The notes beneath the pieces were generated by a model, which ran no database searches, was not told the origin of the DNA, and saw only the letters and a program-made list of their open reading frames with translations. A stretch of 64,000 nucleotides of DNA from Scatosoma sp048465415 (GTDB lineage Bacteria; Bacillota; Clostridia; Christensenellales; Borkfalkiaceae): the NCBI GenBank assembly GCA_048465415.1, contig DBFWLO010000021.1:72114-136113 (forward strand), in the 5' to 3' direction. Position 1 is the stretch's first letter. Every line of letters begins with the position of its first letter. A program made the position numbers and the translations under genes. Below are positions 34,569 to 43,961 of the stretch, piece by piece.

Positions 34569-36143
34569 TTATTTTTCTATATAGACAAACCTTTTAAATT
34601 CCGCCGGCTTGCTGTGTCCGTATAAATCCTGACACGCCATGCCGACAAAGGCGCCCGTAAATCCCTGCGGTCTCGCATACTCGTCCGAGAGAATACTTGT
34701 ATCGAAATCGCGCCATAAAGGTTCAAACTGTTTTCCGTCGAAAGAATACGAAAATCTGCCGCGCTCAAACTCGACGTCTAACCCCAGCCATACGTCTTCT
34801 TTCACCTCCACGCCCGTGTCGATCAATTCGGTGACGCCGTCGTCGATCCTGATGATCCGCAAAAGGCTGCGTTTTGCTTTTTCATCGTAAGCAATATGTA
34901 AATAATATTGGTTTTCCTCATCGTACCGATAGAGAAGCCCCGCCATCTGCTGATAATACTCCGGCTGAAAAGACACCAGCGTTTTCGCGGAAAAACACAA
35001 CGCCTGCTGGCGGCGGGCAAGCACCGCTTGTTCGTGACAGGAGATTAAAGACTCTTTGCCGTATAGTCTCACGACGCCTTTTTCGGTATCCAATTCTCCG
35101 ATCGTGCGATCAAACGGGATGCGCAGCGTCTGAAAATCTCGCAGCGCGTTTTTCTTTGTAAAATCGTAATCGTAAATATTTGCGCTTTCCTCCTCCGCTT
35201 TCTGAGGAAGATAGTTTTCAAAGCCGTCGTCGGGTATCATCGTACCGTTCAAAAGATACGGCCAGCCGTCCTTTGAAAATACGATTTCCTGCATAGACGT
35301 TTCTCTGCCCAAAACGCACCGCTTCTGTCCGTCGACATACAGCGGACGACCGCACAGATAAGCAAAAAACCAACGCTTTCCGTCAAAACAAAGCGACCCG
35401 TGCCCCGCGCGCTGAATGGCGCATTCGGATTGATAAGTACTGATCAGATGTTTTTTCGGATGGAGTTCGTACGGACCAAACAAAGATCTGCTCCTGGCAA
35501 CCGTTTCCGCATGTCTGTATTCGGTTCCTCCCTCGGCGGCAAATAGATAATACCAGCCGTCGATTTTATAAATATGGCTTCCTTCCACAAGCCCTCGTTC
35601 CGTCCCCCGAAAAATATTATAAACTTCTCCTACCAGACGGCCGGCCGCGCTGTCGTACTCTTGCAGAAAAATCCCCGCGAAACGGGCGTTGCCTTTTTCC
35701 CGATAGTCCCAGTTGACGTTCACAAGCCATTTTCTCCCGTCGTCGTCATGAAACAGCGAAGCGTCGAATCCGCTGCTGTTTAAGTATTGGGGAGACGACC
35801 AATGTATCAGATCTTTGGACGTAATCAGATAATTGTTTAAATCCTTGAACGCGTCATGAACCCAGCTTCTCACGTTGGAATAAACCAAAAAAAACGTATC
35901 GCCGCAATAACTTAAACACGGAGCCCATACGCCGCAGCCCGCAGTATTTCCTTTGAGGTTTATGTACGTATCTCCGTTTAACGGACAAGAAACGAGTTCC
36001 CAATTTTTCAGGTCGGCGGAAGCGTGAATCCGTACGCCCGGAAACCACTCGAAAGTAGAAGTGGCGATATAATACATTCCTTTTGCGTAAATCAGACAAG
36101 GATCCGGGTGAAAACCTTTCAAGATAGGATTTTTTACAAGCAT
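34569..36143 (-). CDS. GH43 beta-xylosidase/arabinofuranosidase, block A
   Basis: 524 residues from ATG 36143; a longer frame exists but would include the operator. Five-bladed propeller start VKNPILKGFHPDPC with catalytic base D14, WAPCLSYCGDTFFLVYS, SSGFDASLFHDDDGRKWLVN (transition-state Asp) and the acid Glu in LVEGSHIYKIDGWYYLFAAEGG. C-terminal beta-sandwich (from ~320) with RRQQALCFSAKTLVSFQPEYYQQMAGLLYRY, as in xylosidase-type GH43. Cytoplasmic. First gene of the LacI-controlled operon. It is clearly paralogous to 39199-40782, with the same domain order and many shared motifs. Confidence 0.94.
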   Translation of the reverse strand: MLVKNPILKGFHPDPCLIYAKGMYYIATSTFEWFPGVRIHASADLKNWELVSCPLNGDTYINLKGNTAGCGVWAPCLSYCGDTFFLVYSNVRSWVHDAFKDLNNYLITSKDLIHWSSPQYLNSSGFDASLFHDDDGRKWLVNVNWDYREKGNARFAGIFLQEYDSAAGRLVGEVYNIFRGTERGLVEGSHIYKIDGWYYLFAAEGGTEYRHAETVARSRSLFGPYELHPKKHLISTYQSECAIQRAGHGSLCFDGKRWFFAYLCGRPLYVDGQKRCVLGRETSMQEIVFSKDGWPYLLNGTMIPDDGFENYLPQKAEEESANIYDYDFTKKNALRDFQTLRIPFDRTIGELDTEKGVVRLYGKESLISCHEQAVLARRQQALCFSAKTLVSFQPEYYQQMAGLLYRYDEENQYYLHIAYDEKAKRSLLRIIRIDDGVTELIDTGVEVKEDVWLGLDVEFERGRFSYSFDGKQFEPLWRDFDTSILSDEYARPQGFTGAFVGMACQDLYGHSKPAEFKRFVYIEK

Positions 36144-36194
36144 TTTTTCTCTTTCTTCCTTATAATTTTTTGTTGAATCTTCTCGTCCGATTGT

Positions 36195-36212
36195 ATTGCA
36201 ATCGATTGCAAT
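36195..36212. promoter_or_regulatory. LacI-family operator upstream of the GH43 operon
   Basis: A perfect 18-bp palindrome, ATTGCAATCGATTGCAAT, 52 bp upstream of the GH43 start. The same core (TGCAATCGATTGCA) occurs at 37336-37351 and 37446-37459 and I saw it nowhere else in the window. It is the expected type of site for the adjacent LacI-family regulator. Confidence 0.85.
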
Positions 36213-36226
36213 ATGTGGCAAACAAA

Positions 36227-36284
36227 AAGGGAAACTTATGTTGTAGTATTTATTTACATCCTCTACTATAGTTTCGTTTCCCTT
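36227..36284 (-). terminator. Possible terminator of the LacI-type regulator gene
   Basis: On the minus strand 36284-36276 pairs with 36235-36227 (9 bp), the right arm followed by a T-rich run. The 40-nt loop can fold further. The regulator stop codon lies in the first arm. Confidence 0.4.
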
Positions 36285-37311
36285 AATTCTTCAACTTACA
36301 GTTTGCCACGCTGCCGCCTTTTATCAAAGCGCCTTTCACGACATGCAGATACTGTTCTTCCAAGTTTTTTTCATTTATCAGATCCAGCAATATATTGGCA
36401 GCGTCTCCGCCGAGCTTTTTCGTATCTTGTTTTACCGTCGTCATGGGCGGATAAAGTTTTGCGCAAATTTCCAATCCGTCGAAGCCTACGATGGAAACAT
36501 CTTCGGGAATGGAAAGCCCCATCTCCCGCGCCGCGTCATAGGCGGATATAGCCGAATAATCGTCGGGCATAAAGATCGCAGTCGGTCGGTTTTTACGGGA
36601 CAGTACTTGCTTTACGACATCGTAACATTTATCCAGATTGTAATAGTCGGCGGCGAGCAACATACTGTCGTCCAGCCTAAGACCGTTCGCCTTTAACGCC
36701 GCTTTAAAACCTTTTACTCGTTCTTCGGTGACAAAAATATCTCTCCCCGTGATATAAACGATATTTTTATGCCCCATACTTAATACGTAATCGGTCAAAT
36801 CGAACATTTTCCTGCGATTATCGCTCGTCACACAATGGATATTTTTCTCATCGCTGTTATAATAGTCCACGGCGACGAGCGGAATATTGCTTTCCAGCAG
36901 TTCCTTTATGGGTTGTGTGGAAAAATCGCCGCAAACGATAAACACCCCGTCGAAATGCTTGCTTTTACAATGCGCCAGCAGACTTTTATTGGACATTACC
37001 AAATTGCGCGAGACCAAAGTCAAATCATAATTCTCGGATTCGATCACTTCGGCAAAAGAATTGAGAATATCCGCAAATAGATAATGCGTCAATCCTATCA
37101 TATCCCCCGCATACATGATCACTCCGATGTTCCAGGATCTTTTCGTTTTTAGATTTTTCGCCGTGTAATCGGGTACGTATTCCAGCTCTCTCGCCGCTTC
37201 CAGTATCTTCTTTTTCGTCTGCTCTTTAACTCCGGGCACGTCTCCCAAGGCTCGGCTCACCGTCGAGGAAGCGCAACCGACTTTCTTGGCTATGTCATAT
37301 ATTGTAACCAT
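36283..37311 (-). CDS. LacI-family transcriptional regulator of the xylan block
   Basis: 342 residues from ATG 37311 (GAGGTG upstream). Helix-turn-helix MVTIYDIAKKVGCASSTVSRALGDVPGVKEQTKKKI and hinge YVPDYTAKNLKTKRS, followed by a periplasmic-binding-protein-like sensor domain (WNIGVIMYAG, GVFIVCGDFS, AIFMPDDYSAISAYDAAREMG, DVSIVGFDGLEI). It should repress block A in the absence of an oligosaccharide or monosaccharide inducer. An operator sits right at its own transcription start, so it is autoregulated. It is convergent with nothing and divergent from the MATE gene. Confidence 0.94.
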   Translation of the reverse strand: MVTIYDIAKKVGCASSTVSRALGDVPGVKEQTKKKILEAARELEYVPDYTAKNLKTKRSWNIGVIMYAGDMIGLTHYLFADILNSFAEVIESENYDLTLVSRNLVMSNKSLLAHCKSKHFDGVFIVCGDFSTQPIKELLESNIPLVAVDYYNSDEKNIHCVTSDNRRKMFDLTDYVLSMGHKNIVYITGRDIFVTEERVKGFKAALKANGLRLDDSMLLAADYYNLDKCYDVVKQVLSRKNRPTAIFMPDDYSAISAYDAAREMGLSIPEDVSIVGFDGLEICAKLYPPMTTVKQDTKKLGGDAANILLDLINEKNLEEQYLHVVKGALIKGGSVANCKLKN

Positions 37312-37335
37312 TTTTTCACCTCGTCCATTACGCTC

Positions 37336-37351
37336 TTGCAATCGATTGCAA
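37336..37351. promoter_or_regulatory. Operator at the regulator's own transcription start
   Basis: TTGCAATCGATTGCAA lies immediately downstream of the -10 box (37361-37356, minus strand), a roadblock position for autorepression. Confidence 0.85.
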
Positions 37352-37355
37352 AATC

Positions 37356-37384
37356 ATTATAACACATAAGAATCACCTTGTCAA
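37356..37384 (-). promoter_or_regulatory. Consensus promoter of the LacI-type regulator
   Basis: TTGACA (37384-37379), 17 nt, TATAAT (37361-37356) on the minus strand, both hexamers perfect. Confidence 0.85.
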
Positions 37385-37445
37385 TACATATTTCAAAAAT
37401 TTTTTTACTTTTTTTATACACCAGATTTTTTTGACATTATTGATA

Positions 37446-37483
37446 TGCAATCGATTGCAATATCTGTTTTTCTATGTTATAAT
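37446..37483 (+). promoter_or_regulatory. Operator overlapping the promoter of the MATE gene
   Basis: The palindrome TGCAATCGATTGCA (37446-37459) contains TTGCAA (37455-37460), which with a 17-nt spacer and TATAAT (37478-37483) makes a plus-strand promoter. Binding of the regulator would cover the -35 box, so the transporter gene should belong to the same regulon. A separate TTGACA at 37431 has no well-spaced -10. Confidence 0.7.
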
Positions 37484-37635
37484 GAATTTCTATGAATTTG
37501 CATTACACTTTTTGAATCGTCTCCTATCGCATTACTTTTCCGTCCGCATCTTATTTTCCAACATACCTTCACCATATCCGTTTTCCCCTTTTTTCGATAG
37601 GCGAATAAAACAATCGATACGCCAAATAAATCTTT

Positions 37636-38976
37636 ATGAATACTTCTATAAACCGTAAATTAGAACAAGATTTCAACTTTTCCAGACTTTTTCGTTTTGC
37701 GTTCCCTACGATATCCATGATGATATTCACCGCCACCTATACGATGGCAGACGGAATTTTCGTAGCTCGTCTAATTTCCACCGACGCTTTGTCCGCCATT
37801 AATATCCTTTACCCGCTTGTCAATTTAATGACGGCGGTCGCAGTCATGCTGGCGAGCGGTTCCAGCGCGCTCATCAGTTATAAAATGGGACAAAATAAAC
37901 AACGGGAAGCACGGGAAAATTTTACTTTTATGTTTCTTTTTTGTTTATTTTCAGGCTGCGCATTTGTAGGCGCTATCCTTGCCTTCAAGGAGCAAATTAT
38001 CCATCTGTTAGGAGCTAACGATGTCATATTGCCGTTCTGCAAAGAATATCTTTCCGTTTACGTTTTCTTTCTGCCTCTAAATATGATTCAGTTATACTTT
38101 CAATACTTATTTGTCGCGGCTTCGCGTCAGACGCTCGGTTTTTTGCTCTCTTTAGCGGGCGGAATCATGAACGTACTCTTGGATTATCTGTTCATTTCTC
38201 CACTGGGAATGGGGATAGCCGGCGCTGCGCTCGCTTCGGGGATTAGTCTTTCCCTCCCCGCAATTGTCGGTATTTTCTATTTTTCCTTTTCCCAACATAG
38301 TTCCCTGCGTTTTTGTAAATGCAAGCCAGACCTAAAATTACTTTTCCGTATTATGACTAACGGTAGTTCGGAAATGATCACGCAAATCGCCTCCTCGGTC
38401 GTCACGCTCCTTTTTAATCTGATTGCCATGCGTTTTTACGGAGAAAACGGCGTGGCGGCGATCACAATCGTACTGTATGCGCAATTTTTACTGACTGCGC
38501 TCTATATGGGATATACCTCTGGCGTAAGTCCTGTGATTAGCTTTAAGTTTGGAAAAGAAGATAGTCCGCAATTAAAGATGCTGATTTCCATCAGTTTCCG
38601 ATTTATTTTCGTTTGTTCCGCCATCATCTTTTTTTGCGCCTTGATAACCGCTCGTCCTATCGCAAACTTTTTCTCTCCGCCTGGCTCCGACGTCAATACT
38701 TTGGCAATAAAAGGATTTTATCTTTATTCCATCAGTTATCTGCTCGCAGGTATCAACATTTTTATTTCGGGATTGTTCACAGCGCTCTTAAACGGCAAAC
38801 TTTCTTTTTTGTTATCCTTATTAAGAAGCTTCTTATGCGTTATACTCGGCTTTGCTTTATTGATTTTTCTGTTCGGTAAAATAGGCATGTGGCTTGCCGT
38901 TCCTTTTGCCGAGTTGCTTTCTTTCCTGATTTCTTTCGCTGTTTTCTTCAAATACAAAGGAAACTATAACTACTGA
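37636..38976 (+). CDS. MATE-family multidrug/solute exporter
   Basis: 446 residues, twelve predicted membrane spans. Characteristic start FRFAFPTISMMIFTATYTMADGIFVARLISTDALSAINILYPLVNLMTAVAVMLASGSSALISYKMGQ, with the second half repeating the pattern (NGSSEMITQIASSVVTLLFNLIAMRFYGENGVAAI). Moves small molecules out of the cell driven by Na+ or H+. No good ribosome binding site is seen before the ATG, and the leader is about 150 nt. The only plus-strand gene of the polysaccharide locus, and probably under the same LacI-type regulator; its substrate might be a toxic phenolic or sugar by-product of plant material (inference). Confidence 0.88.
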   Translation: MNTSINRKLEQDFNFSRLFRFAFPTISMMIFTATYTMADGIFVARLISTDALSAINILYPLVNLMTAVAVMLASGSSALISYKMGQNKQREARENFTFMFLFCLFSGCAFVGAILAFKEQIIHLLGANDVILPFCKEYLSVYVFFLPLNMIQLYFQYLFVAASRQTLGFLLSLAGGIMNVLLDYLFISPLGMGIAGAALASGISLSLPAIVGIFYFSFSQHSSLRFCKCKPDLKLLFRIMTNGSSEMITQIASSVVTLLFNLIAMRFYGENGVAAITIVLYAQFLLTALYMGYTSGVSPVISFKFGKEDSPQLKMLISISFRFIFVCSAIIFFCALITARPIANFFSPPGSDVNTLAIKGFYLYSISYLLAGINIFISGLFTALLNGKLSFLLSLLRSFLCVILGFALLIFLFGKIGMWLAVPFAELLSFLISFAVFFKYKGNYNY

Positions 38977-38990
38977 ACGAATATTGCGCA

Positions 38991-39026
38991 AAAAAGCCGA
39001 ACTGATCATCAGTTCGGCTTTTTTTA
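38991..39026. terminator. Bidirectional terminator after the MATE gene
   Basis: AAGCCGAACTGAT and its exact reverse complement enclose a minimal loop, with A run before and T run after. Serves the MATE gene. Confidence 0.85.
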
Positions 39027-39198
39027 TTCGATTTTTTCTTTCTTCGAGCAGCTCTTTGCAAGGAGTCATTTGCTTTTCTTGATATCCCTTTATCAAATCT
39101 TTATGACGATTTACCGACAAACTTTTTAGAAAAGCAGTCACGAGATAACGCCGCAATGTCGAGCATGATTTGAGGCATATTTCGCATAATCCTATTTT

Positions 39199-40782
39199 TC
39201 AGTCTTCATCTTTTTCTACATATTTAAAATAACGAAAATCGGCCGTTTTGGAAGCGTAGGCCAGATCCTGACATCCAATTCCTACATACGGTCCGGTAAA
39301 ACCGAGCGGTCGATTATATTCGTCGCTGAGTTTAGAAGCATCGAAAGCTTCTCCCGCTCTTTCAAACGTCTTTCCGTCGATCGAATAATAGAATTGCCCG
39401 TTTGCGCGATCTACACAAAGACGCAGCGTTATTTCCCCCACCTTCGGTAAAAGCGCAATACGTTCCAAACGAAAACGCGAATCGTCGTAAGTGATTTTCA
39501 AAAGTTCGCGCGCATTGTTTTCCTCGTCATAAGACACATATACGTAGTGCTGATTGTTTTCGCTGTATCGGTAAATCATTCCCGCCCATTGATCGAAGTT
39601 TTCCGGTGAAAAATCCAGCGCAGTCTCGCATTCTATGGCAAACGCTTCCTGGCGGCGAACGAGCAGCGACTGATCCTGCAACGCCATCAAGCTCTTTCCG
39701 CCTCGAATGCGCAGCCACCCTTTACGGGCCGTTTGATCGAAAACGCTTTTTTCTATGGGCTGACGAAGCGTCATCCAGTCGCGGTCGAGAGGATGTCCGT
39801 CGAACGTATAAATTTTTTCTTTTACGCGCTGCTTTGCCGGTGCAAACGCTTCGAAGGTATCCGACGGACGGTTGGTGCCGCTGCAAAGATACGGCCATTC
39901 GTCCTCTTTCCATTGGATATTCTGCAACGCCGTTTCGCGTCCTAACATACAGCGGCCGTCGGAAAGAGGTCTCGCGCATAAATGCGCCATCATCCATTCC
40001 CCGTTCTTTCCTTCGCAAAGACTCGCGTGTCCCGCCTTTTGCAAATGACAATCGGTATTCCACGAGGTTACGATCTGTCTGTCGGGATGCAGCTCGAAAG
40101 GCCCGTAAAGGGAACGGCTGCGCGCCAAAGTAGCGGAATGCGTATATCCCGTGCCGCCCTCCGCCGTCAAAAGATAATAGTACCCGCCGCGCTTAAACAT
40201 GTGAGGTCCTTCCGTTATCTTTTTCTCCGTCCCCTCAAATATCTTTACGGCCTTTCCGACAAGGCGTTTCTTTTCGACGTCGTACTCCTGCAATAAAATT
40301 CCGCCAAACCGTTCCCCGTCATTGTCGTGGCGGTAGTCCCACCTCATATTCAAAATATATTTTTTACCGTCGTCGTCATGGAACAGAGACGGATCGAAAC
40401 CGCTTCCGTTGAGATAGACGGGATCGCTCCACTCGCCGTCGATCGTATCGCACGTGGTGAGATAGTTTTCCGTGTCTTTCAGGTGAGCGTCCACCCATTG
40501 CCGCTGATTGGTAAAAATCAACCAGAATTTTCCGTCGGCATAAGAAAGAGCGGGCGCCCAAATTCCCGTCGAAGCCGTATTTCCCCGCATATCCAACAAT
40601 TTAAGAGAGTTTAACGGATAGGAAACGGTCCGCCAATTAGCCAGATCCTCCGAAGCGGAAATTTTTACGCCCGGATAATACTCGAAAGTTGAAGTTGCGA
40701 TATAGTAAGTTCCGTCCACGTAAATCATGCAGGGATCGGGATGAAATCCGCGAAGAATAGGATTTTTAACTTGATATTTCAT
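39199..40782 (-). CDS. GH43 beta-xylosidase/arabinofuranosidase, block B
   Basis: 527 residues from ATG 40782 (GGAGG 5 nt upstream). KNPILRGFHPDPCMIYVDG carries the base Asp; SGFDPSLFHDDDGKKYILN the second Asp; KITEGPHMFKRGGYYYLLTAEGGTGY the acid Glu. C-terminal beta-sandwich from ~320, ending in FTGPYVGIGCQDLAYASKTADFRYFKYVEK. Same architecture as the block A enzyme, so a paralogue produced by duplication or separate acquisition. Cytoplasmic. Last gene of block B, 51 nt after the permease. Confidence 0.94.
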   Translation of the reverse strand: MKYQVKNPILRGFHPDPCMIYVDGTYYIATSTFEYYPGVKISASEDLANWRTVSYPLNSLKLLDMRGNTASTGIWAPALSYADGKFWLIFTNQRQWVDAHLKDTENYLTTCDTIDGEWSDPVYLNGSGFDPSLFHDDDGKKYILNMRWDYRHDNDGERFGGILLQEYDVEKKRLVGKAVKIFEGTEKKITEGPHMFKRGGYYYLLTAEGGTGYTHSATLARSRSLYGPFELHPDRQIVTSWNTDCHLQKAGHASLCEGKNGEWMMAHLCARPLSDGRCMLGRETALQNIQWKEDEWPYLCSGTNRPSDTFEAFAPAKQRVKEKIYTFDGHPLDRDWMTLRQPIEKSVFDQTARKGWLRIRGGKSLMALQDQSLLVRRQEAFAIECETALDFSPENFDQWAGMIYRYSENNQHYVYVSYDEENNARELLKITYDDSRFRLERIALLPKVGEITLRLCVDRANGQFYYSIDGKTFERAGEAFDASKLSDEYNRPLGFTGPYVGIGCQDLAYASKTADFRYFKYVEKDED

Positions 40783-40833
40783 GTTTTCCTCCATCATAAA
40801 AGTTGCCCGAAATGCGGCGGGCCGCTTCTATTT

Positions 40834-41682
40834 TTAACCTTTGACGCCCGAAGAAAGAGAAACTCCTTGCAAAAGATATTTCTGCGCACACAGATATAGT
40901 ATCAACACGGGTATGGCGGAAATGACCGTGGCCGCCATTTTGCTCGCGTAGCGGCGATCGTATTGCCCGTTTAACAAACTAAGCCCCGCCGTCAACGTAC
41001 GTTTTTGCGAAGAAGTCATCACGATCAACGGCCATAATAAATCGTTCCAGCTTCCGAGAAAGGAAAAAAGTCCCACGACGACCAATACCGGAACGATCTG
41101 CGGCAAAAGGATCAGGAAAAATATACGTATTTCCCCCGCGCCGTCAATCGTAGCGGCCTCGTCGAAATCTTTGGGAATGGAGAAGAAAAACTGACGAATG
41201 AGGAAAATATTGCCCACCCCTCCAAGCCCCGGCAATATCAATGCCCAAAGCGTGTTTTTCATGCCGAGCGAGGAAATTATGCTGTATGTGGGAATGAGAT
41301 TGATGACTCCGGGAATCATCATCGTGAACATCAAACCCGAAAAGAGCACCGCTCTGCCTTTGAATTTCATGCGGGAATACCCGTAAGCCGCCATCGCGTC
41401 GATAAGAACGATCAGCAACGCGCTGGAAACGGACGTGATCAGAGAGTTGAAAAACCACTGTAATACGGGAGTGGATTTCGTATCCGAAAGAACTTTGATA
41501 TAGGTATCAAAGGTCAGTTTTTTCGGAAAAAGCACATATCCTTCCAACTGTACGACGTCATCCGTGCGGAAGGAGGTGACGACGATATAAAACAAAGGGA
41601 ATATCCACAGCAGACAAATGATGCCGAGAATAATTTTCGTCGTGATGCGATAGGCTCTGCGCGTTCTCAAATTCGTTTTCAT
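40834..41682 (-). CDS. CUT1 sugar ABC permease, MalG type, second importer
   Basis: 282 residues, six spans. EAA loop DEAATIDGAGEIRIFFLILLPQIVPV; end KYLLQGVSLSSGVKG. Starts 9 nt after the partner permease. As in the first importer, no ATPase gene is nearby. Confidence 0.93.
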   Translation of the reverse strand: MKTNLRTRRAYRITTKIILGIICLLWIFPLFYIVVTSFRTDDVVQLEGYVLFPKKLTFDTYIKVLSDTKSTPVLQWFFNSLITSVSSALLIVLIDAMAAYGYSRMKFKGRAVLFSGLMFTMMIPGVINLIPTYSIISSLGMKNTLWALILPGLGGVGNIFLIRQFFFSIPKDFDEAATIDGAGEIRIFFLILLPQIVPVLVVVGLFSFLGSWNDLLWPLIVMTSSQKRTLTAGLSLLNGQYDRRYASKMAATVISAIPVLILYLCAQKYLLQGVSLSSGVKG

Positions 41683-41691
41683 CTTCGCACC

Positions 41692-42591
41692 TCAATCTTT
41701 GGCGTCCATCAATTTGAACTGCACGACGCTGAACGCGGAAATAATCAAACCGAGCAATACGGACATCGCGCTGGCCATACCCGCCATCGAAGCGGACGAG
41801 CCGAAAGCGTGCTGCTGAATATACATCATCAATACCGTGGTGCTTTCCTCCGGCCCGCCGAACATAAACGGCTGACCGAATACGTTAAAACCGCCGATCG
41901 TGCCCATGACCGTCGTATATAGAAGCTGAAAACTCATTTCGGGCAAAGTGATTTTCCAGAACTTTATCCAAGCGTTGGCGCCGTCCATTTCCGCCGCCTC
42001 GTAATAAGTTTCGGGAATCCCCGATAATCCCGCCAGAAAGATAACCAAATTCCCGCCCACACCCGACCAGAGCGTAAGCATAAAAATGGAAATCCACGCG
42101 TACGGCTGCGAACCCGCCCAATTTATATCGATGAGAAAGATATTATTGACGGCGCCGAGCTCTCTGTCCAACAGCCAACGCCAGGTCAATACGACGGTAG
42201 CCACGGAGAGCAGCGACGGCGCGTAGAGAATCGCCTGAAAGATCCCTTTCCCCCGATTAAGGGAGTTTAATACCACAGCAAACAACATCGGCACCGCGAT
42301 GAGAAGCGGAACCATAACCACGGTATAAAGCCCCGTGTGAAGCAATCCGCTGAAAAATTCCCGATGGAACAAAGTGCCTTTTCTTAAAATATCCGCGTAA
42401 TTTTCCAGCCACACGAACTGCGGCGCTCCCATCAGATCCCACTTGGTGAAACTGATGAAAATACCGAAGAAAAAGGGAAAAACAAAAAATACGCAGAAAA
42501 AGAATAAGTGCGGTCCGATAAAAATCAGAGGTTTCAGTTGTTTTTTCAAAGCCTTGATTCGGCCGTTAAATTTTTTATCCGCGTCCGTCAT
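41692..42591 (-). CDS. CUT1 sugar ABC permease, MalF type, second importer
   Basis: 299 residues, six spans: PHLFFFCVFFVFPFFFGIFISFTKWD, EAA loop EAAEMDGANAWIKFWKITLPEMSF. RBS AAGGAGG. Pairs with the permease encoded downstream and the binding protein encoded upstream. Confidence 0.93.
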   Translation of the reverse strand: MTDADKKFNGRIKALKKQLKPLIFIGPHLFFFCVFFVFPFFFGIFISFTKWDLMGAPQFVWLENYADILRKGTLFHREFFSGLLHTGLYTVVMVPLLIAVPMLFAVVLNSLNRGKGIFQAILYAPSLLSVATVVLTWRWLLDRELGAVNNIFLIDINWAGSQPYAWISIFMLTLWSGVGGNLVIFLAGLSGIPETYYEAAEMDGANAWIKFWKITLPEMSFQLLYTTVMGTIGGFNVFGQPFMFGGPEESTTVLMMYIQQHAFGSSASMAGMASAMSVLLGLIISAFSVVQFKLMDAKD

Positions 42592-42628
42592 ATTTCCCTC
42601 CTTCTTTCCGCGTATCTCTTTTCATTTT

Positions 42629-43942
42629 TTACAGTTTTTCCGCGGCTTCTTTCGCGTCCTTTGCGGCGTCGCCGATCGCTTTTTGCACATCCGTTTCCGT
42701 TCCTTCGCAAAGCTTCGCGACATATTTGCCGATAGGATCGGTGATGGTGTCGTAGGTATATACCTTTACCGGCGAAACGATTTTTTCCAAATGCTCGGAC
42801 AGATTAGCCCATTCCAACGTTTTATAAGTGGCGTCGTCCGCGATATCCCTTCTCGCCGCAACCTTGCCGCCCTGACACCACTTGCCGCTGTTATCGATGA
42901 GGTATTTCATAAACTCAGCGACGGCGGCGTCTTTTTCCGCGGAGACGTTTTTGTTGTCAAAGAGCACGAAACTGTGTCCGTCGCCCGCGACGCTTCTGTC
43001 CGCCGCCGAAGCGTTGATTTTCGGAAGCAGCGCAACGCCCGCGTCCACGCGGTCCGTCTTTTTGCACGCGTCGGGAGCCGACCAGATCCCGTCGATGGTA
43101 AACAGCGCGCGGCCCTGCGCGAAGATATTCAAATGGTCCGCGCCGCTTTCGGAAGCCACTTTTTTACCGCTTTCGTTGGTCGTGAACGGAATGGATTTAA
43201 CGGCTGCCGCAGCCGCGTACCCTTCTTCGCAGTCAAAGGTAGGCACCGTAGGAGCGGCCGCGGAAACCGCCTGCACTCCCTGCTGATTCAAAAAACTCAG
43301 AAACATCGGTTCCGTAAACGAATAGTTGAAAGACATTCCATACGTTTTCTTACTGGAAATGGGCGCGTCCACATACGCTTTTTTCATCATCTCCAACATC
43401 ATATCCACAGTGAATTCGTCCGATTGAATCTGCGCCTCCGTATAACCGGCGGGAATAAGTTTGCGGTTATAGAAAAGTACGGTAGGCAGAACGTCAAACG
43501 GCACGGCGTACATTTTGCCGTCGAATTCTCCCGACTGCCAGGCGTCTCCCACATAATCGCCGCTCTCGATCCCTTTTTCCGTCAGCATCGCGGTCATATC
43601 GCGGAGCTTGTCGGCCCTTTGAAAAGAAGAAAGCCGCGATTTATGAACAATGCAAAGGTCCGCCGTCGTTCTGTCCGTAAAGCTGGTGAGAATGCGCTGA
43701 TAATGATTGGCTTCCGCCTGCGCGTCGGCGCTGACATAGATAGAACCTTTATGCTCCTGATTAAAATCGTTGACCAAATCCTGCATATAGGCAGAATCGG
43801 GACCGGTAATCGGATTCCAAAAAGTGATGGTTACGTTCGCCTCGTTTTGAAGCTGATCGTCGGGATCGCCGCAAGCGGTCAGCCCTGCAAAAGAAGTTGC
43901 CGCCAACAGACAGGCAACCGTTATTTTGAATAAGCGTTTCAT
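42629..43942 (-). CDS. Sugar-binding lipoprotein of the second importer
   Basis: 437 residues. Lipobox AGLTAC (Cys ~24). Family-1 solute-binding protein: VTITFWNPITGPDSAYMQDLVNDFNQEHKG, AVPFDVLPTVLFYNRKLIP, GRALFTIDGIWSAPDACKK. Different in sequence from the block A binding protein, so the two importers likely prefer different oligosaccharides. Placed after GH2 (19-nt gap). Confidence 0.92.
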   Translation of the reverse strand: MKRLFKITVACLLAATSFAGLTACGDPDDQLQNEANVTITFWNPITGPDSAYMQDLVNDFNQEHKGSIYVSADAQAEANHYQRILTSFTDRTTADLCIVHKSRLSSFQRADKLRDMTAMLTEKGIESGDYVGDAWQSGEFDGKMYAVPFDVLPTVLFYNRKLIPAGYTEAQIQSDEFTVDMMLEMMKKAYVDAPISSKKTYGMSFNYSFTEPMFLSFLNQQGVQAVSAAAPTVPTFDCEEGYAAAAAVKSIPFTTNESGKKVASESGADHLNIFAQGRALFTIDGIWSAPDACKKTDRVDAGVALLPKINASAADRSVAGDGHSFVLFDNKNVSAEKDAAVAEFMKYLIDNSGKWCQGGKVAARRDIADDATYKTLEWANLSEHLEKIVSPVKVYTYDTITDPIGKYVAKLCEGTETDVQKAIGDAAKDAKEAAEKL

Positions 43943-43961
43943 AGAATAGAGTCTCCCTTCC

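Noticed and set aside
37431..37436. TTGACA as the -35 box of the MATE promoter
   Set aside because: No -10 hexamer stands 16-18 nt downstream. TTGCAA at 37455 with TATAAT at 37478 has the correct 17-nt spacing.
38857..39156. 99-codon minus-strand frame over the MATE gene end and terminator
   Set aside because: It crosses a strong terminator and is antisense to a clear membrane protein gene.
29334..42591. ABC transporter ATPase genes for the two sugar importers
   Set aside because: I looked for Walker A/signature motifs around both permease pairs and found none. A shared ATPase encoded elsewhere is common for this transporter class.
42443..43933. Plus-strand open frame of 496 codons opposite the second sugar-binding protein
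   Set aside because: Arg/His/Phe-rich shadow of the minus-strand lipoprotein gene, with no motif.
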